Below are positions 9,910 through 19,123 of a DNA stretch of 64,000 nt, one piece after another. Under the pieces are notes generated by a model, which did not search any database, was not told the DNA's origin, and saw nothing but the letters and a program-made list of their open reading frames with translations. Each line of letters starts with the position of its first letter. Position 1 is the first letter of the stretch. Origin of the DNA: Puniceibacterium sp. IMCC21224 (GTDB lineage Bacteria > Pseudomonadota > Alphaproteobacteria > Rhodobacterales > Rhodobacteraceae); contig NZ_LDPY01000001.1 of the NCBI RefSeq assembly GCF_001038505.1, positions 434,001-498,000 of the forward strand, in the 5' to 3' direction. The translations under genes and the position numbers were made by a program.

Positions 9910-12659
9910 CCCTGTTTGGCGCACTAGGCTTTGTGACCCCCTGGCTTTTGCTGGGGTTACTGGCGCTGCCGGTGCTGTGGCTGATCCTGCGCGCGGTGCC
10001 ACCTGCGCCGATCCGGCGGCTGTTTCCCGGCGTGGTGCTGTTGCTCGGCCTCAAGGACGAAGAGCAGGTCAGCGACCGCACACCCTGGTGGCTGCTGTTG
10101 CTGCGGATGCTTGCCGTGGCGGCGGTGATCATCGGCCTTGCCGGTCCGGTGCTGAATCCCGAGGACAAGGCGCAGGCAGGCGGCAATGCGCCGCTACTGG
10201 TTCTGATGGACGCGAGCTGGGCCAGCGCCGCGGATTGGCGCGCGCGGGTCGAGGCGATGGATGCGCTGTTGACCCGTGCCGCGCGCGACGACCGGCCGGT
10301 GGCGCTGGTTCGGCTGACCGCGCCCGAGGCACCGCAATTTCAGACCGCCGACAGCTGGCGCACGCGCCTGAGTGGTGTAATGCCGGAACCATGGGAGCCG
10401 GACGCTGCCCGCATGACCCGCATGGCGACCCTGCTGCCCACAACCGGTTTTGACACCTACTGGCTGTCCGACGGGCTGGCCCGCGACGGCCGCGCGCCCC
10501 TGCTGTCGGCGCTTGAGGCGCAGGGCAATGTCACCGTCTTTGAATCCCCCCGCAGCCTTTATGCCTTGGAGCCCGCAGGCTTTGCCGAGGGCAACGTCGC
10601 GCTGACCCTGCGCCGCCTGCGCCCCGGCACCGCATCCGAGGTGGCCGTGGTCGCGCAGGGTCTTGACCCCGCCGGCAACCCCGCGACGTTGGCCCGCGTG
10701 TCAGTAACATTCGAACCCGACGCGATCAACGCCACAACCGAGCTGTCGCTGCCGTCCGAATTGCGCGCCCGCATCACACGGTTCGAAGTCGAGGGCACCC
10801 GCAGCGCCGGTGCCGTCAGCCTGCCCGATGACAGCCTGCGCCGACGCGAAGTCGCGCTGATCGCAGGTCGTGAGGATCGCGAAGGGCTGGAGCTTCTTTC
10901 GCCGTTGCACTACCTGCACCGCGCGCTGGAACCGACTGCCGATCTGCTGGACGGGGCGCTGCTGGATATCCTGCCCGCCAACCCGGATGTTATCGTGCTG
11001 GCCGATGTCGCGACACTCGGCGGCGCAGAGCAAGAGACGCTGCTGGACTGGATCGACAAGGGCGGGCTGCTGCTGCGCTTTGCCGGGCCGCGCCTTGCTG
11101 CGTCGGATGTCAGTCGCGACGCTGAGGATCCGCTGATGCCCGTGCGCCTGCGCGCCGGTGGGCGCAGCGTCGGTGGCGCGATGAGCTGGGGGGAACCCAA
11201 ATCGCTGGCCCCGTTTGATACCCAAAGCCCCTTTGCCGGACTGGCGATACCGGCGGATGTCACAGTAACTGCGCAGGTCATGGCACAGCCCGATCCGACG
11301 CTGGCGGACCGGGTTATTGCGCAACTGACCGACGGCACACCGCTGGTCACACGCAAACGGATCGGTCAGGGGCAGGTGGTGCTGTTTCACGTCTCGGCCA
11401 ACGCCGAATGGTCGTCGCTGCCGCTATCGGGCCTGTTCGTGCAGATGCTGGAACGCATGGCGGTATCGTCGACCCCCACCACGCCCGAGGCTGACGATTT
11501 GGTCGGCACGGTCTGGCAGCCGGAGACCGTCCTCGACGCCTTTGGTGCCGAACGCGATGGTGGCACTCTGCCCGGCGTCGCGGGTGAGGATCTGGTGATC
11601 TCGCCGCTTGGTCCTGACCTGCGCCCTGGACTCTATTCGGGCAGCGACCGCAGTCTGGCCCGCAACGTGATTTCAGCCGAAACCGTGCTGGCCGCCGCCG
11701 CATGGCCCCCCGGCATCCCGGTTGAGGGGCTGACCCATTCCCGGGAAACACCGCTGTCGGGCTGGTTGCTCGGTTTGGCGACATTGTTGCTGCTGGCAGA
11801 TGTGATCGCATCGCTGACGCTGTCGGGAAGGTTGCGCAGAGCGCGGGTGGTGACGCCGGTTCTGGCGTTGCTACTGGTAATCCCGCAGCTGGGACGCGCG
11901 CAGGATGCCTTTGCCCTTGCCGCGACGTCGGAACTGGTGCTGGCGCATGTCATTACCGGCGATGCGCAACTGGATGATCTGGCGCATGCCGGGTTGCGCG
12001 GGCTGTCGGAAACGCTGTTTTTTCGCACCTCGGTCGAACCGTCGGACCCAATGGCGGTGAACCTTGAGACGGATGAGCTGGCGTTTTTTCCGATCTTGTA
12101 TTGGCCAGTCACGCCGTCACAACCAACCCCGTCAGACGAGGCTTATGCCAAGCTGAACACCTATCTGCGCTCGGGTGGGATGATCCTGTTCGATACTCGC
12201 GACAGCGATATCGCCCGGTTTGGCACCAGCAGCCCCAATGGCCGCAAACTTCAGGCGCTGGCCGCACCGCTGGATATTCCACCGCTGGAGCCGATCCCAC
12301 AGGACCACGTCCTGACCCGCACTTTTTACCTGCTGCAGGATTTCCCCGGCCGCTTCACCGCCCGCGATGTCTGGGTCGAAGCCGCCCCGCCCGACGCCGA
12401 GTTGATCGAAGGAATGCCGTTCCGCAACCTCAACGACAATGTGACGCCCGTGGTGATTGGTGGCAACGACTGGGCGTCGGCCTGGGCGATGGACACGCGC
12501 GGCAACCCGCTGGTGCCGATCGGGCGCGGCTTTGCCGGCGAACGTCAGCGCGAGATCGCCTACCGCTTTGGCGTCAATTTGGTCATGCATGTGCTGACCG
12601 GAAACTATAAATCCGATCAGGTGCATGTGCCCGCCCTGCTCGATCGATTGGGGCAGTGA
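9906..12659 (+). CDS. BatA-like N-terminal / DUF4159 membrane protein
   Basis: This protein is about 917 residues long. The N-terminus has the aerotolerance (BatA) type hydrophobic entry, FVTPWLLLGLLALPVLWLIL. A second membrane segment, WWLLLLRMLAVAAVIIGLAGPVL, precedes a VWA-like stretch (LLVLMDASW). A third hydrophobic stretch near residues 620-670 leads to the C-terminal DUF4159 region: DDLAHAGLRGLSETL, FFPILYWPV and GGMILFDTRDSD. DUF4159 resembles a class I glutamine amidotransferase-like fold and is probably periplasmic here. The start at 9906 overlaps the DUF58 stop. The role is inferred only from the MoxR/DUF58 context, where envelope maturation or stress is the usual suggestion. Confidence 0.87.
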   Translation: MTLFGALGFVTPWLLLGLLALPVLWLILRAVPPAPIRRLFPGVVLLLGLKDEEQVSDRTPWWLLLLRMLAVAAVIIGLAGPVLNPEDKAQAGGNAPLLVLMDASWASAADWRARVEAMDALLTRAARDDRPVALVRLTAPEAPQFQTADSWRTRLSGVMPEPWEPDAARMTRMATLLPTTGFDTYWLSDGLARDGRAPLLSALEAQGNVTVFESPRSLYALEPAGFAEGNVALTLRRLRPGTASEVAVVAQGLDPAGNPATLARVSVTFEPDAINATTELSLPSELRARITRFEVEGTRSAGAVSLPDDSLRRREVALIAGREDREGLELLSPLHYLHRALEPTADLLDGALLDILPANPDVIVLADVATLGGAEQETLLDWIDKGGLLLRFAGPRLAASDVSRDAEDPLMPVRLRAGGRSVGGAMSWGEPKSLAPFDTQSPFAGLAIPADVTVTAQVMAQPDPTLADRVIAQLTDGTPLVTRKRIGQGQVVLFHVSANAEWSSLPLSGLFVQMLERMAVSSTPTTPEADDLVGTVWQPETVLDAFGAERDGGTLPGVAGEDLVISPLGPDLRPGLYSGSDRSLARNVISAETVLAAAAWPPGIPVEGLTHSRETPLSGWLLGLATLLLLADVIASLTLSGRLRRARVVTPVLALLLVIPQLGRAQDAFALAATSELVLAHVITGDAQLDDLAHAGLRGLSETLFFRTSVEPSDPMAVNLETDELAFFPILYWPVTPSQPTPSDEAYAKLNTYLRSGGMILFDTRDSDIARFGTSSPNGRKLQALAAPLDIPPLEPIPQDHVLTRTFYLLQDFPGRFTARDVWVEAAPPDAELIEGMPFRNLNDNVTPVVIGGNDWASAWAMDTRGNPLVPIGRGFAGERQREIAYRFGVNLVMHVLTGNYKSDQVHVPALLDRLGQ

Positions 12660-14701
12660 TGACCGGAACCATCGTTTTTGATCCACTTTTGCCATGGCCG
12701 TTGATCGCGGTCCTTGCGGCCTTGGCTGTGCTGGGGGTGGCGCTTGCCTTGTGGCGTGGGCTGTCGGGCTGGTGGTTGCGGGCGCTGACCGGGCTGGTGC
12801 TGGTCGCCGCCCTGTCGCAGCCGTCTTATCAGGTCGAGGATCGCGCGCCGCTATCCGATATTGTGCTGATGCTGGTGGATCAAAGCGCCAGCCAGTCGCT
12901 GGCCGAACGCGCGGGCGTCACCGCCGACGCCGCCACAACGCTTGAGGCACGGTTGACTGCCCGTCCAAATACCGAGGTGCGTAGAGTCAATGTTGGTGAC
13001 GGCGAAGGCGACGCAGGCACCCTGCTGATGACCGCCCTAAACGAAGCGCTGGCCGAAGAACCCCGTTCGCGAATCGCCGGCATTTTGTTGCTGTCCGATG
13101 GTCGTCTGCATGATCTGGAACGGGCGCCCGACCTGCCCGCGCCGCTGCATCTGCTGATGACCGGCCGCGAAACTGACTGGGACCGGCGGCTGATCGTCAA
13201 GAACGCCCCGGCTTTTGCGATTCTGGGCGAACCTGTCATCCTGACTCTGATGGTCGAAGATGACGGCGCAGCCCCGTCGGCGCTAAGCACCACGCTGGAA
13301 ATCTCGGTTGATGGCGGTGAACCACAGGTCTTTGAGATGCCGATCGGGCAGGAATTCGAGCTGCCGGTGCCGCTGCCACATGGCGGGTTGAACGTCATCC
13401 AGTTCACCGTGCCCGAAGCTGAGGGTGAGTTGACCGACCGCAATAACACCGCCCTCGTGCAGATAAATGGCGTGCGCGACCGCCTGCGGGTGCTGCTGGT
13501 GTCGGGCGAACCCCATGCTGGAGGGCGCACATGGCGCAACCTGCTGAAGTCGGATTCCTCGGTTGATCTGGTGCATTTCACCATCCTGCGTCCGCCTGAA
13601 AAACAAGACGGCGTGCCGGTCACGGAACTGTCGCTGATCGCCTTTCCCACGCGCGAGCTGTTTCTGGAAAAGATCGAAGATTTCGATCTGATTATCTTTG
13701 ACCGCTACAAGCGCCGCGGGATTTTGCCGTCGATCTACCTAGACAATGTACGCAATTATGTCGAGCAGGGAGGTGCGGTTCTGATTGCTGCCGGGCCGGA
13801 TTTTGCCAGCGCCGACAGTCTGTATCGGTCGCCGCTGTCGGAAATTCTGCCCGCTGCCCCGACAGCACGGGTGATTGACGAGGGCTACCGCCCGGTGGTG
13901 ACTGATCTGGGGCAGCGACATCCGGTCACCAACGGCATGACGGGAGAAGGCACGTGGGGCCGCTGGTTGCGCCAGATCGAGGTGGAACCGAACGACACCG
14001 CCAATGTCGTCATGTCTGGTGTCGACGACAAACCGCTGCTGATCCTTGATCGTGTGGGTGAGGGGCGGGTGGCGCTTATGGCGTCGGATCAGGCGTGGCT
14101 TTGGTCGCGCGGGTTTGAGGGCGGCGGGCCGCAACTCGAATTGCTGCGACGGCTGGCGCATTGGATGATGAAAGAACCCGAGCTTGAGGAAGAGGCGCTC
14201 TGGGCTGAACCGGCGGGCCAAACCATGCGCATCATTCGGCGCACACTCGGGGAAACGGTCGGCGCCGTGACGATAACCCGACCGGATGGCAGCACCGAAG
14301 AGGTGCCCCTGACCGAAGTCAGTCCTGGCCGGTTCGAAGCCCTGTATCAGGGGGAAGAGATTGGCCTCTACCGCCTGCAAGAGGGTGATGAGAGTGCCGT
14401 AATCGGCCTCGGCCCTGCTGCGCCGCGCGAGTTCGAGCAGACCATCGCGACCGCCACATTGCTGGAACCGGTGATCGATGCGGTGCGTGGCGGAGCGCCC
14501 CGGCTAGAGGATGGGGTGCCCGCGATCCGCGAGGTCAGTGCCGGACGTCCCGCTGCGGGACGTGGCTGGATCGGCCTGACTCCGCGCAACGCCTTCGAGA
14601 CGATGGACGTGACGCAGACGCCGTTGCTGCCTGCGTGGTTGGTTCTGCTGCTCGCGGCGGGGTTGATCGTCGGCGCCTGGCTGCGCGAAGGGCGCAGCTG
14701 A
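12659..14701 (+). CDS. Membrane protein with glutamine amidotransferase-like region, last gene of MoxR operon
   Basis: The protein of about 680 residues opens with two membrane segments (WPLIAVLAALAVLGVALALW and the next 20 residues) and closes with one (LPAWLVLLLAAGLIVGAWL). Between them lie a VWA-like part (IVLMLVDQSAS), a beta-rich part, and an amidotransferase-like part with VLLVSGEPHAGGRTWRNLLKSD and GGAVLIAAGPDFASADS. No catalytic cysteine in the expected nucleophile elbow was seen, so it is probably not a working amidotransferase. ATG 12659 overlaps the previous stop (TGATG); a GTG three bases earlier is possible. It completes the MoxR-DUF58-DUF4159 set seen in many alphaproteobacteria. 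Confidence 0.85.
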   Translation: MTGTIVFDPLLPWPLIAVLAALAVLGVALALWRGLSGWWLRALTGLVLVAALSQPSYQVEDRAPLSDIVLMLVDQSASQSLAERAGVTADAATTLEARLTARPNTEVRRVNVGDGEGDAGTLLMTALNEALAEEPRSRIAGILLLSDGRLHDLERAPDLPAPLHLLMTGRETDWDRRLIVKNAPAFAILGEPVILTLMVEDDGAAPSALSTTLEISVDGGEPQVFEMPIGQEFELPVPLPHGGLNVIQFTVPEAEGELTDRNNTALVQINGVRDRLRVLLVSGEPHAGGRTWRNLLKSDSSVDLVHFTILRPPEKQDGVPVTELSLIAFPTRELFLEKIEDFDLIIFDRYKRRGILPSIYLDNVRNYVEQGGAVLIAAGPDFASADSLYRSPLSEILPAAPTARVIDEGYRPVVTDLGQRHPVTNGMTGEGTWGRWLRQIEVEPNDTANVVMSGVDDKPLLILDRVGEGRVALMASDQAWLWSRGFEGGGPQLELLRRLAHWMMKEPELEEEALWAEPAGQTMRIIRRTLGETVGAVTITRPDGSTEEVPLTEVSPGRFEALYQGEEIGLYRLQEGDESAVIGLGPAAPREFEQTIATATLLEPVIDAVRGGAPRLEDGVPAIREVSAGRPAAGRGWIGLTPRNAFETMDVTQTPLLPAWLVLLLAAGLIVGAWLREGRS

Positions 14702-14849
14702 TGGAGGTATGGATGGTGCGCAATGCGCCACATTTGCAGAGGCTCAAAGAACGGGCGACGTCGGGCACCTCACGTTCAGTGGGGTGCCGTAACTTCGATC
14801 TGATGCAGCGGGCCGGGCGCAGATTAACTCCTGCATCGCGGGGGTGGGA

Positions 14850-15239
14850 TTAGTCGTTGGCGGCCAAATCGCTGAGAATCGGGCAATCGGGGCGGCTATC
14901 CCCGGCGCAGGCGTGGACAAGGTCTGCCAGAGTGGTCCGCATCGCCTGAAGCTGCGCAACTTTGTCGTCAATCTGCTGCAGATGCTGTTGGGCGACCCGT
15001 TTCACATCCGACGAGGCGCGGGTTTCGTCCGCGTAGAGCGCCATCAGCGTTCGGCAATCGTCAATGGTAAACCCCAAAGTACGGGCGCGGCTGAGAAACG
15101 CCAGCTTGTGAAGATCCTGATCACGAAAGGCGCGATAGCCATTGGTGTCACGCAATGGTTTGATCAGGCCAATGTCTTCGTAATAGCGGATCGTCTTGGG
15201 CGGCAGATCCGCATGTTTGGCCGCTTCACCAATGTTCAT
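14850..15239 (-). CDS. MerR-family copper-responsive regulator (CueR/HmrR type)
   Basis: The 129-residue protein has a MerR helix-turn-helix (NIGEAAKHADLPPKTIRYYEDIGLI) and a long dimer helix. Its C-terminal metal loop has Cys111 and Cys119 separated by seven residues (CAGDSRPDC). Ser77 replaces the third cysteine, the arrangement that makes CueR selective for +1 ions. It is therefore predicted to sense Cu(I), and perhaps Ag(I) or Au(I), and to activate copper export genes. No copA or oxidase gene is adjacent, so its targets lie elsewhere unless it only controls itself. A promoter with a 19-base spacer sits upstream. The 148 bases between this gene and the MoxR operon show nothing clear. Confidence 0.9.
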   Translation of the reverse strand: MNIGEAAKHADLPPKTIRYYEDIGLIKPLRDTNGYRAFRDQDLHKLAFLSRARTLGFTIDDCRTLMALYADETRASSDVKRVAQQHLQQIDDKVAQLQAMRTTLADLVHACAGDSRPDCPILSDLAAND

Positions 15240-15266
15240 GGCTGTCCCCTCGGGTTACGTACCCCT

Positions 15267-15297
15267 GACATAAAGGTTCCCACAACAAGAAGGTCAA
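15267..15297 (-). promoter_or_regulatory. MerR-type promoter of the CueR-like gene (19-bp spacer)
   Basis: On the minus strand, TTGACC (15297-15292) and TATGTC (15272-15267) are 19 bases apart. This is the over-long spacing typical of MerR-family promoters, which the regulator corrects by bending DNA. The spacer begins CTTC and carries GGGAAC, a partial inverted repeat around the centre. It lies 28 bases before the regulator start and suggests autoregulation. Confidence 0.6.
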
Positions 15298-15335
15298 GTG
15301 CAGGCGCCTAAGGGTCGGTGAGACGCCGCCGGTTG

Positions 15336-15791
15336 TCAGCCGTCACGCATCGCTCGTTGTAGGCGGCAACGGCTTTCGCGGCAGATCAGTGGCAGACCCA
15401 ACCGCCCGGCGGCCAGAAACAACGGCAACATCGCTGCAGGTGTCACCAAAAAGAGCGCGTGTTGCAGCGCCTCTTCGCGGTCCGCCTCGACGCACATCAG
15501 CACAAAGCGGGCAAAGTTGCGTTCCTGCTCGGACAGAGGCGCCTGCGGCGCACCGGGTGTAAGACGCCCCCATCCGTGCTGCCGTATCAGGCGCAGCACT
15601 TCGTCAAAGGCCAGCAGACAGGCGCTGGCGCGCTCTGCCCCCAGATCGTGGCTTAGGGAATTCCAGACTCTTGACTGGCCACTGATACCGTTGGTCCAGA
15701 AACGGAGCATCGTGATCAGTTGCGCCTCGGGTTCGCGCAGATCAATGGTGACGGGATGGCCGTCATCGGCGGTCAGGAACGTGTGCTGCAT
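15336..15791 (-). CDS. Hypothetical protein
   Basis: The soluble 151-residue protein begins MQHTFLTADDGHPVTIDLREPEAQL and has no signal peptide or membrane segment. A central helical region (WNSLSHDLGAERASACLLAFDEVLRLI) and a C-terminal hydrophobic stretch (LFLVTPAAMLPLFLAAGRLGLPL) with two late cysteines (ICRESRC) can be seen. I do not recognise the family. The start at 15791 was preferred because the longer frame adds a basic, low-complexity leader. A TTGACA box (minus strand, near 15846-15851) could be its -35; no convincing -10 follows. Confidence 0.6.
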   Translation of the reverse strand: MQHTFLTADDGHPVTIDLREPEAQLITMLRFWTNGISGQSRVWNSLSHDLGAERASACLLAFDEVLRLIRQHGWGRLTPGAPQAPLSEQERNFARFVLMCVEADREEALQHALFLVTPAAMLPLFLAAGRLGLPLICRESRCRLQRAMRDG

Positions 15792-15994
15792 CTGTGGCGG
15801 CTCTTTGGATAAGATAGGCGAAACATGCGCGGGCGCAGGGGGTCTTGTCAATCCTGATAATTTTAATCGGGTACTGTGCGCGCTTTCCCGCATGGGCCAG
15901 GCAGCATCCCGTCAGGCGGTCTGCGGCGCGCGCTGCAACACCGTTGCGGTAAAACGGGACGTGCATTCGCCGCCAAAGGGCTGACCTTGCGCCC

Positions 15995-17173
15995 TCAGCC
16001 TTGGCCTGTTTCGGCGGCGACCTGCGCGCGCGATTTTCGGGCGCGTTCCGTGGCGGATTTGAGCTGGCCGCAGGCCGCCATGATATCCTCGCCCCGGGGG
16101 GTGCGGATCGGGCTGGCATAACCGGCCTTGTAGATGATGTCCGCAAAGGCGTGGATACGATTGCCCGACGACCGCTGATAGGGCGCTCCTGGCCATTCGT
16201 TGAACGGGATCAGGTTGATCTTGGCCGGGATACCCTTGATCAGTTCGACCAGACGATGGGCGTCTTCATCACTGTCATTCACACCCTTGAGCATAACGTA
16301 TTCAAAGGTGATGCGTTCCGAGTTCGAGACTCGCGGATAGTCGCGCAAGGTGTTCAGCAGCGTCTCGATGTTCCAGCGTTTGTTGATCGGTACCAGCTTG
16401 TCGCGCACCTCGTCCGTGGTGGCGTGAAAGGACACAGCCAGCAGGCAGCCGATCTGTTCGGCGGTCTTGGCGATTTCCGGTACGACACCCGAAGTGGACA
16501 GAGTGATGCGGCGGCGCGACAGACTGATGCCTTCGGGATCCATGGCGATTTTCATCGCATCTCGGACATTGTCGAAATTATACAGCGGTTCACCCATGCC
16601 CATAAGCACAACATTGGACAGCAGGCGTGTCTCATCCTTGCGAGCGCCGGGCTGCGGCCATTCACCCAGATCGTCACGGGCCAGCATGATCTGACCGACA
16701 ATTTCGGCGGCCGTCAGGTTGCGCACCAGCTTTTGCGTGCCGGTGTGGCAGAACGAACATGTCAGCGTGCAGCCAACCTGAGACGAGATGCACAGCGTAC
16801 CCCGGTCAGTTTCGGGAATATAAACCACTTCAACCTCGTGCCCGCCGGCGATCCGCACCAGAAATTTGCGCGTGCCATCGTCCGAGACCTGTTTGGTCAC
16901 CACTTCAGGCAGAGAGATCACGAATCGCTCCGCCAGCAGGGCGCGGAACGGTTTGGCCAGATTGGTCATCGCGTCGAAATCGCGCACGCCCCAGTGATAG
17001 ACCCATTGCCAGACCTGATTGACGCGCATCTTGGCCTGCTTTTCCGGGGTCCCGGCAGCAATCAGCGCTTCGCGCATGGCATCGCGGGTCATCCCGACAA
17101 GGTTCTGTGGTCCCTCCGGCAGTTTGCGGGGGATCGTCAGAACATCCTGGGTGATCGGCGTGGTCGCAGTCAT
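15995..17173 (-). CDS. rlmN: 23S rRNA / tRNA (adenine-C2) methyltransferase RlmN
   Basis: This is a 393-residue radical SAM enzyme. The cluster-binding CxxxCxxC motif is CTLTCSFC, preceded by [10 protein letters not shown]. Other family blocks are [51 protein letters not shown] and the C-terminal AACGQL with the methyl-carrying cysteine. RlmN methylates C2 of A2503 in 23S rRNA and A37 of some tRNAs, using two SAM molecules. The start ATG 17173 has GAGG nine bases upstream; a start three codons earlier is also possible. The 174-base gap between it and the IalB-like gene upstream shows nothing notable. Confidence 0.96.
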   Translation of the reverse strand: MTATTPITQDVLTIPRKLPEGPQNLVGMTRDAMREALIAAGTPEKQAKMRVNQVWQWVYHWGVRDFDAMTNLAKPFRALLAERFVISLPEVVTKQVSDDGTRKFLVRIAGGHEVEVVYIPETDRGTLCISSQVGCTLTCSFCHTGTQKLVRNLTAAEIVGQIMLARDDLGEWPQPGARKDETRLLSNVVLMGMGEPLYNFDNVRDAMKIAMDPEGISLSRRRITLSTSGVVPEIAKTAEQIGCLLAVSFHATTDEVRDKLVPINKRWNIETLLNTLRDYPRVSNSERITFEYVMLKGVNDSDEDAHRLVELIKGIPAKINLIPFNEWPGAPYQRSSGNRIHAFADIIYKAGYASPIRTPRGEDIMAACGQLKSATERARKSRAQVAAETGQG

Positions 17174-17347
17174 CGGTCGCATCCTCGAAAAACAAGCCCG
17201 GTCCCTACCAGAACGCGCGTCCGAATCCAAAGCAAAAAGGGCGTGGCACAAGGTCCTGCCCTAGGCTTCTTCTCTTTCCAAATACGCACTCACTGCGTTG
17301 CAACCAACACGACCTGACCGTTTTGACACGGCATCAGGGGCGACGGA

Positions 17348-17878
17348 TCAACTGGCGCAGCGCTTCTCTGCATCCTCGACAGCAGCGGTAAAGCCAAGCA
17401 ACGAAAAGGTATCCTTGGTCGCCGTACCGCGCGACGATCGCGCGCTTACGGCAGCGTCGGTTCCGCGCTTCAGCGCAGTGATCAGCTTGGCATCATCCGC
17501 CGGACTGGCGGGCCAGGCCCATTCGCCCTCGGTAAACAGCTCGAACTCAGTACCGCCCACATTGACGTTGACCGTCGATCCGTCTGCAAAGGGATAGCCG
17601 CCAGTGAACGCAACCTGACCGGTTACCCCAGCGGCAGGGCGGAAAAACACCATCAGCAGAATTTCGCCGCGTGTCACGGCGACGACACGGCCATCCTTGG
17701 TGTTCACGCTTTCCTTGTAGGTGGTCACAGCCCAGCATTCCCGCGGGGTCTGTTCTTCGAACACCGACCAGTCGGTCATGGCGTCCACACGATTGTTGCT
17801 TTCTTCCTGCGCTGACGCAGTGGTTGCGGCCAGCGCCGCGAAAGCTCCGGTCAAGACACGTGTCTTGAATGAATTCAT
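17348..17878 (-). CDS. IalB-family (invasion-associated locus B) secreted protein
   Basis: The 176-residue protein has a signal peptide (MNSFKTRVLTGAFAALAATTASAQ). The IalB-like domain follows with WSVFEEQTPRECWAVTTYKES, GEILLMVFFRPAAGVTGQVAFTGGYPF and a late cysteine (EKRCAS) that could pair with the first. The name comes from Bartonella, but family members are widespread in free-living alphaproteobacteria and are probably general periplasmic proteins. It stands divergent from the asparaginase gene, 167 bases apart. Confidence 0.87.
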   Translation of the reverse strand: MNSFKTRVLTGAFAALAATTASAQEESNNRVDAMTDWSVFEEQTPRECWAVTTYKESVNTKDGRVVAVTRGEILLMVFFRPAAGVTGQVAFTGGYPFADGSTVNVNVGGTEFELFTEGEWAWPASPADDAKLITALKRGTDAAVSARSSRGTATKDTFSLLGFTAAVEDAEKRCAS

Positions 17879-18045
17879 ACGTCCAGCCTCCAGCTGCCTT
17901 TGCCCTCAATACTCAAAGTTGCGCCCTTGGTGTTCCGGCTTATGCTGCCGCGCAACAGTTTTTTTCTCGACCCGGACAGAATAGCCTGAAATACCGACCC
18001 CGCGAAAGCCCTGTTGGCAGAATATCGCTTAGAAGTGAGGACCTC

Positions 18046-19047
18046 ATGACCCGATCCCCCGCCCCCCTGGCCGAAATCTGGCGCGGACCCTTTGCCGAAA
18101 GCCTGCATCTGGGCCATGCGGTGATCTGTGACGCGGGCGGAGAGATTGTCGAGGCCTGGGGGGATCCCGAAGCTGTGGCGCTTCCGCGTAGCTCGTCCAA
18201 GATGATTCAGGCGCTGCCGCTGATCACTTCGGGTGCAGCGGATGCACGGGGACTGACAGAGCGTCAGCTAGCGCTGGCCTGCGCCTCACATCAGGGCGCG
18301 CCGATGCATGTTGAGGCGGTGCAGGCCTGGCTCGGCGATCTGGGGCTGACTGAAGGTGATTTGCGTTGTGGTGCAGAGGTGACCCGCGACCCCGATCTGG
18401 CGCGCGAGATGATCCGGCATGACCAGGCTCCGTGCCAGTTGCACAACAATTGCTCCGGCAAACACGCGGGGTTTTTGACGCTGGCGCAGCATCTTGGGGC
18501 CGGGCCGGAATATGTCGCGCCAGATCATCCGGTGCAGATGGCCTGCCTTGATGCGTTCGAAACTGTAACAGGTCGTGATTCGGATGGATTTGGTATCGAC
18601 GGATGCTCAGCCCCGAACCATGCCACGACCCTGCACGCCATGGCGCGCGCGATGGCGTTTTTCGCGTCTGCCAGAACGCGGTTCGACCCGCTGAGCGCCG
18701 CCGCTGCGCGGCTGACCACGGCGATGTACAACCAACCCGAAATGGTGGCGGGTACTGGCCGCGCCTGCACCTTGCTGATGGGCGCGGCAAAGGAACAGAT
18801 TGCATTGAAGACTGGGGCCGAAGGTTATTTTGTCGCCATCCTACCGGAACGCGGGATGGGACTGGCACTCAAGGTGCAGGATGGCGCAACGCGTGCGTCG
18901 GAATGCGCTCTGGCGGCACTGTTGGTGCGTTTAGATGTGGTCGATGCGGCTGACCCAACAGTGGCCGCATTCCTAAACCCCGACATCATGAACCGGCGCG
19001 GAATGATCACCGGACAAATCCGCCCGGCTGCGGGGCTTCTTTCCTGA
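18046..19047 (+). CDS. L-asparaginase, rhizobial type II family (ReAV/AnsA-like)
   Basis: The 333-residue protein belongs to the asparaginase family typified by Rhizobium etli ReAV, unrelated to the bacterial type I/II enzymes. The SxxK motif (Ser49-SS-Lys52) is visible, as are CSGKHAG with Cys136 and Lys139, and a third cysteine at 187 (IDGCSAP). These positions sit within one or two residues of the catalytic and zinc-binding residues reported for ReAV. The reaction is asparagine to aspartate plus ammonia, in the cytoplasm. The start at 18046 has GTGAGG six bases before it; the frame is open further upstream but without homology. Confidence 0.9.
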   Translation: MTRSPAPLAEIWRGPFAESLHLGHAVICDAGGEIVEAWGDPEAVALPRSSSKMIQALPLITSGAADARGLTERQLALACASHQGAPMHVEAVQAWLGDLGLTEGDLRCGAEVTRDPDLAREMIRHDQAPCQLHNNCSGKHAGFLTLAQHLGAGPEYVAPDHPVQMACLDAFETVTGRDSDGFGIDGCSAPNHATTLHAMARAMAFFASARTRFDPLSAAAARLTTAMYNQPEMVAGTGRACTLLMGAAKEQIALKTGAEGYFVAILPERGMGLALKVQDGATRASECALAALLVRLDVVDAADPTVAAFLNPDIMNRRGMITGQIRPAAGLLS

Positions 19048-19063
19048 CCTTGCAGTTGATCAC

Positions 19064-19110
19064 CCAAGAGTTTTCGAAAAACTCTTGGCAAAACTTTTTA
19101 AAAGTTTTGC
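19064..19110. terminator. Twin perfect palindromes between convergent genes (bidirectional terminator or repeat)
   Basis: CCAAGAGTTTT (19064-19074) and AAAACTCTTGG (19078-19088) form an 11-base perfect stem with a CGA loop. The next stem shares one base: GCAAAACTTT (19088-19097) and AAAGTTTTGC (19101-19110), 10 bases with a TTA loop. The arms end in A- and T-runs, so the structure can serve both strands. It lies between the ends of the asparaginase and serB genes. Confidence 0.7.
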
Positions 19111-19123
19111 GCCGCGCCGCTGG

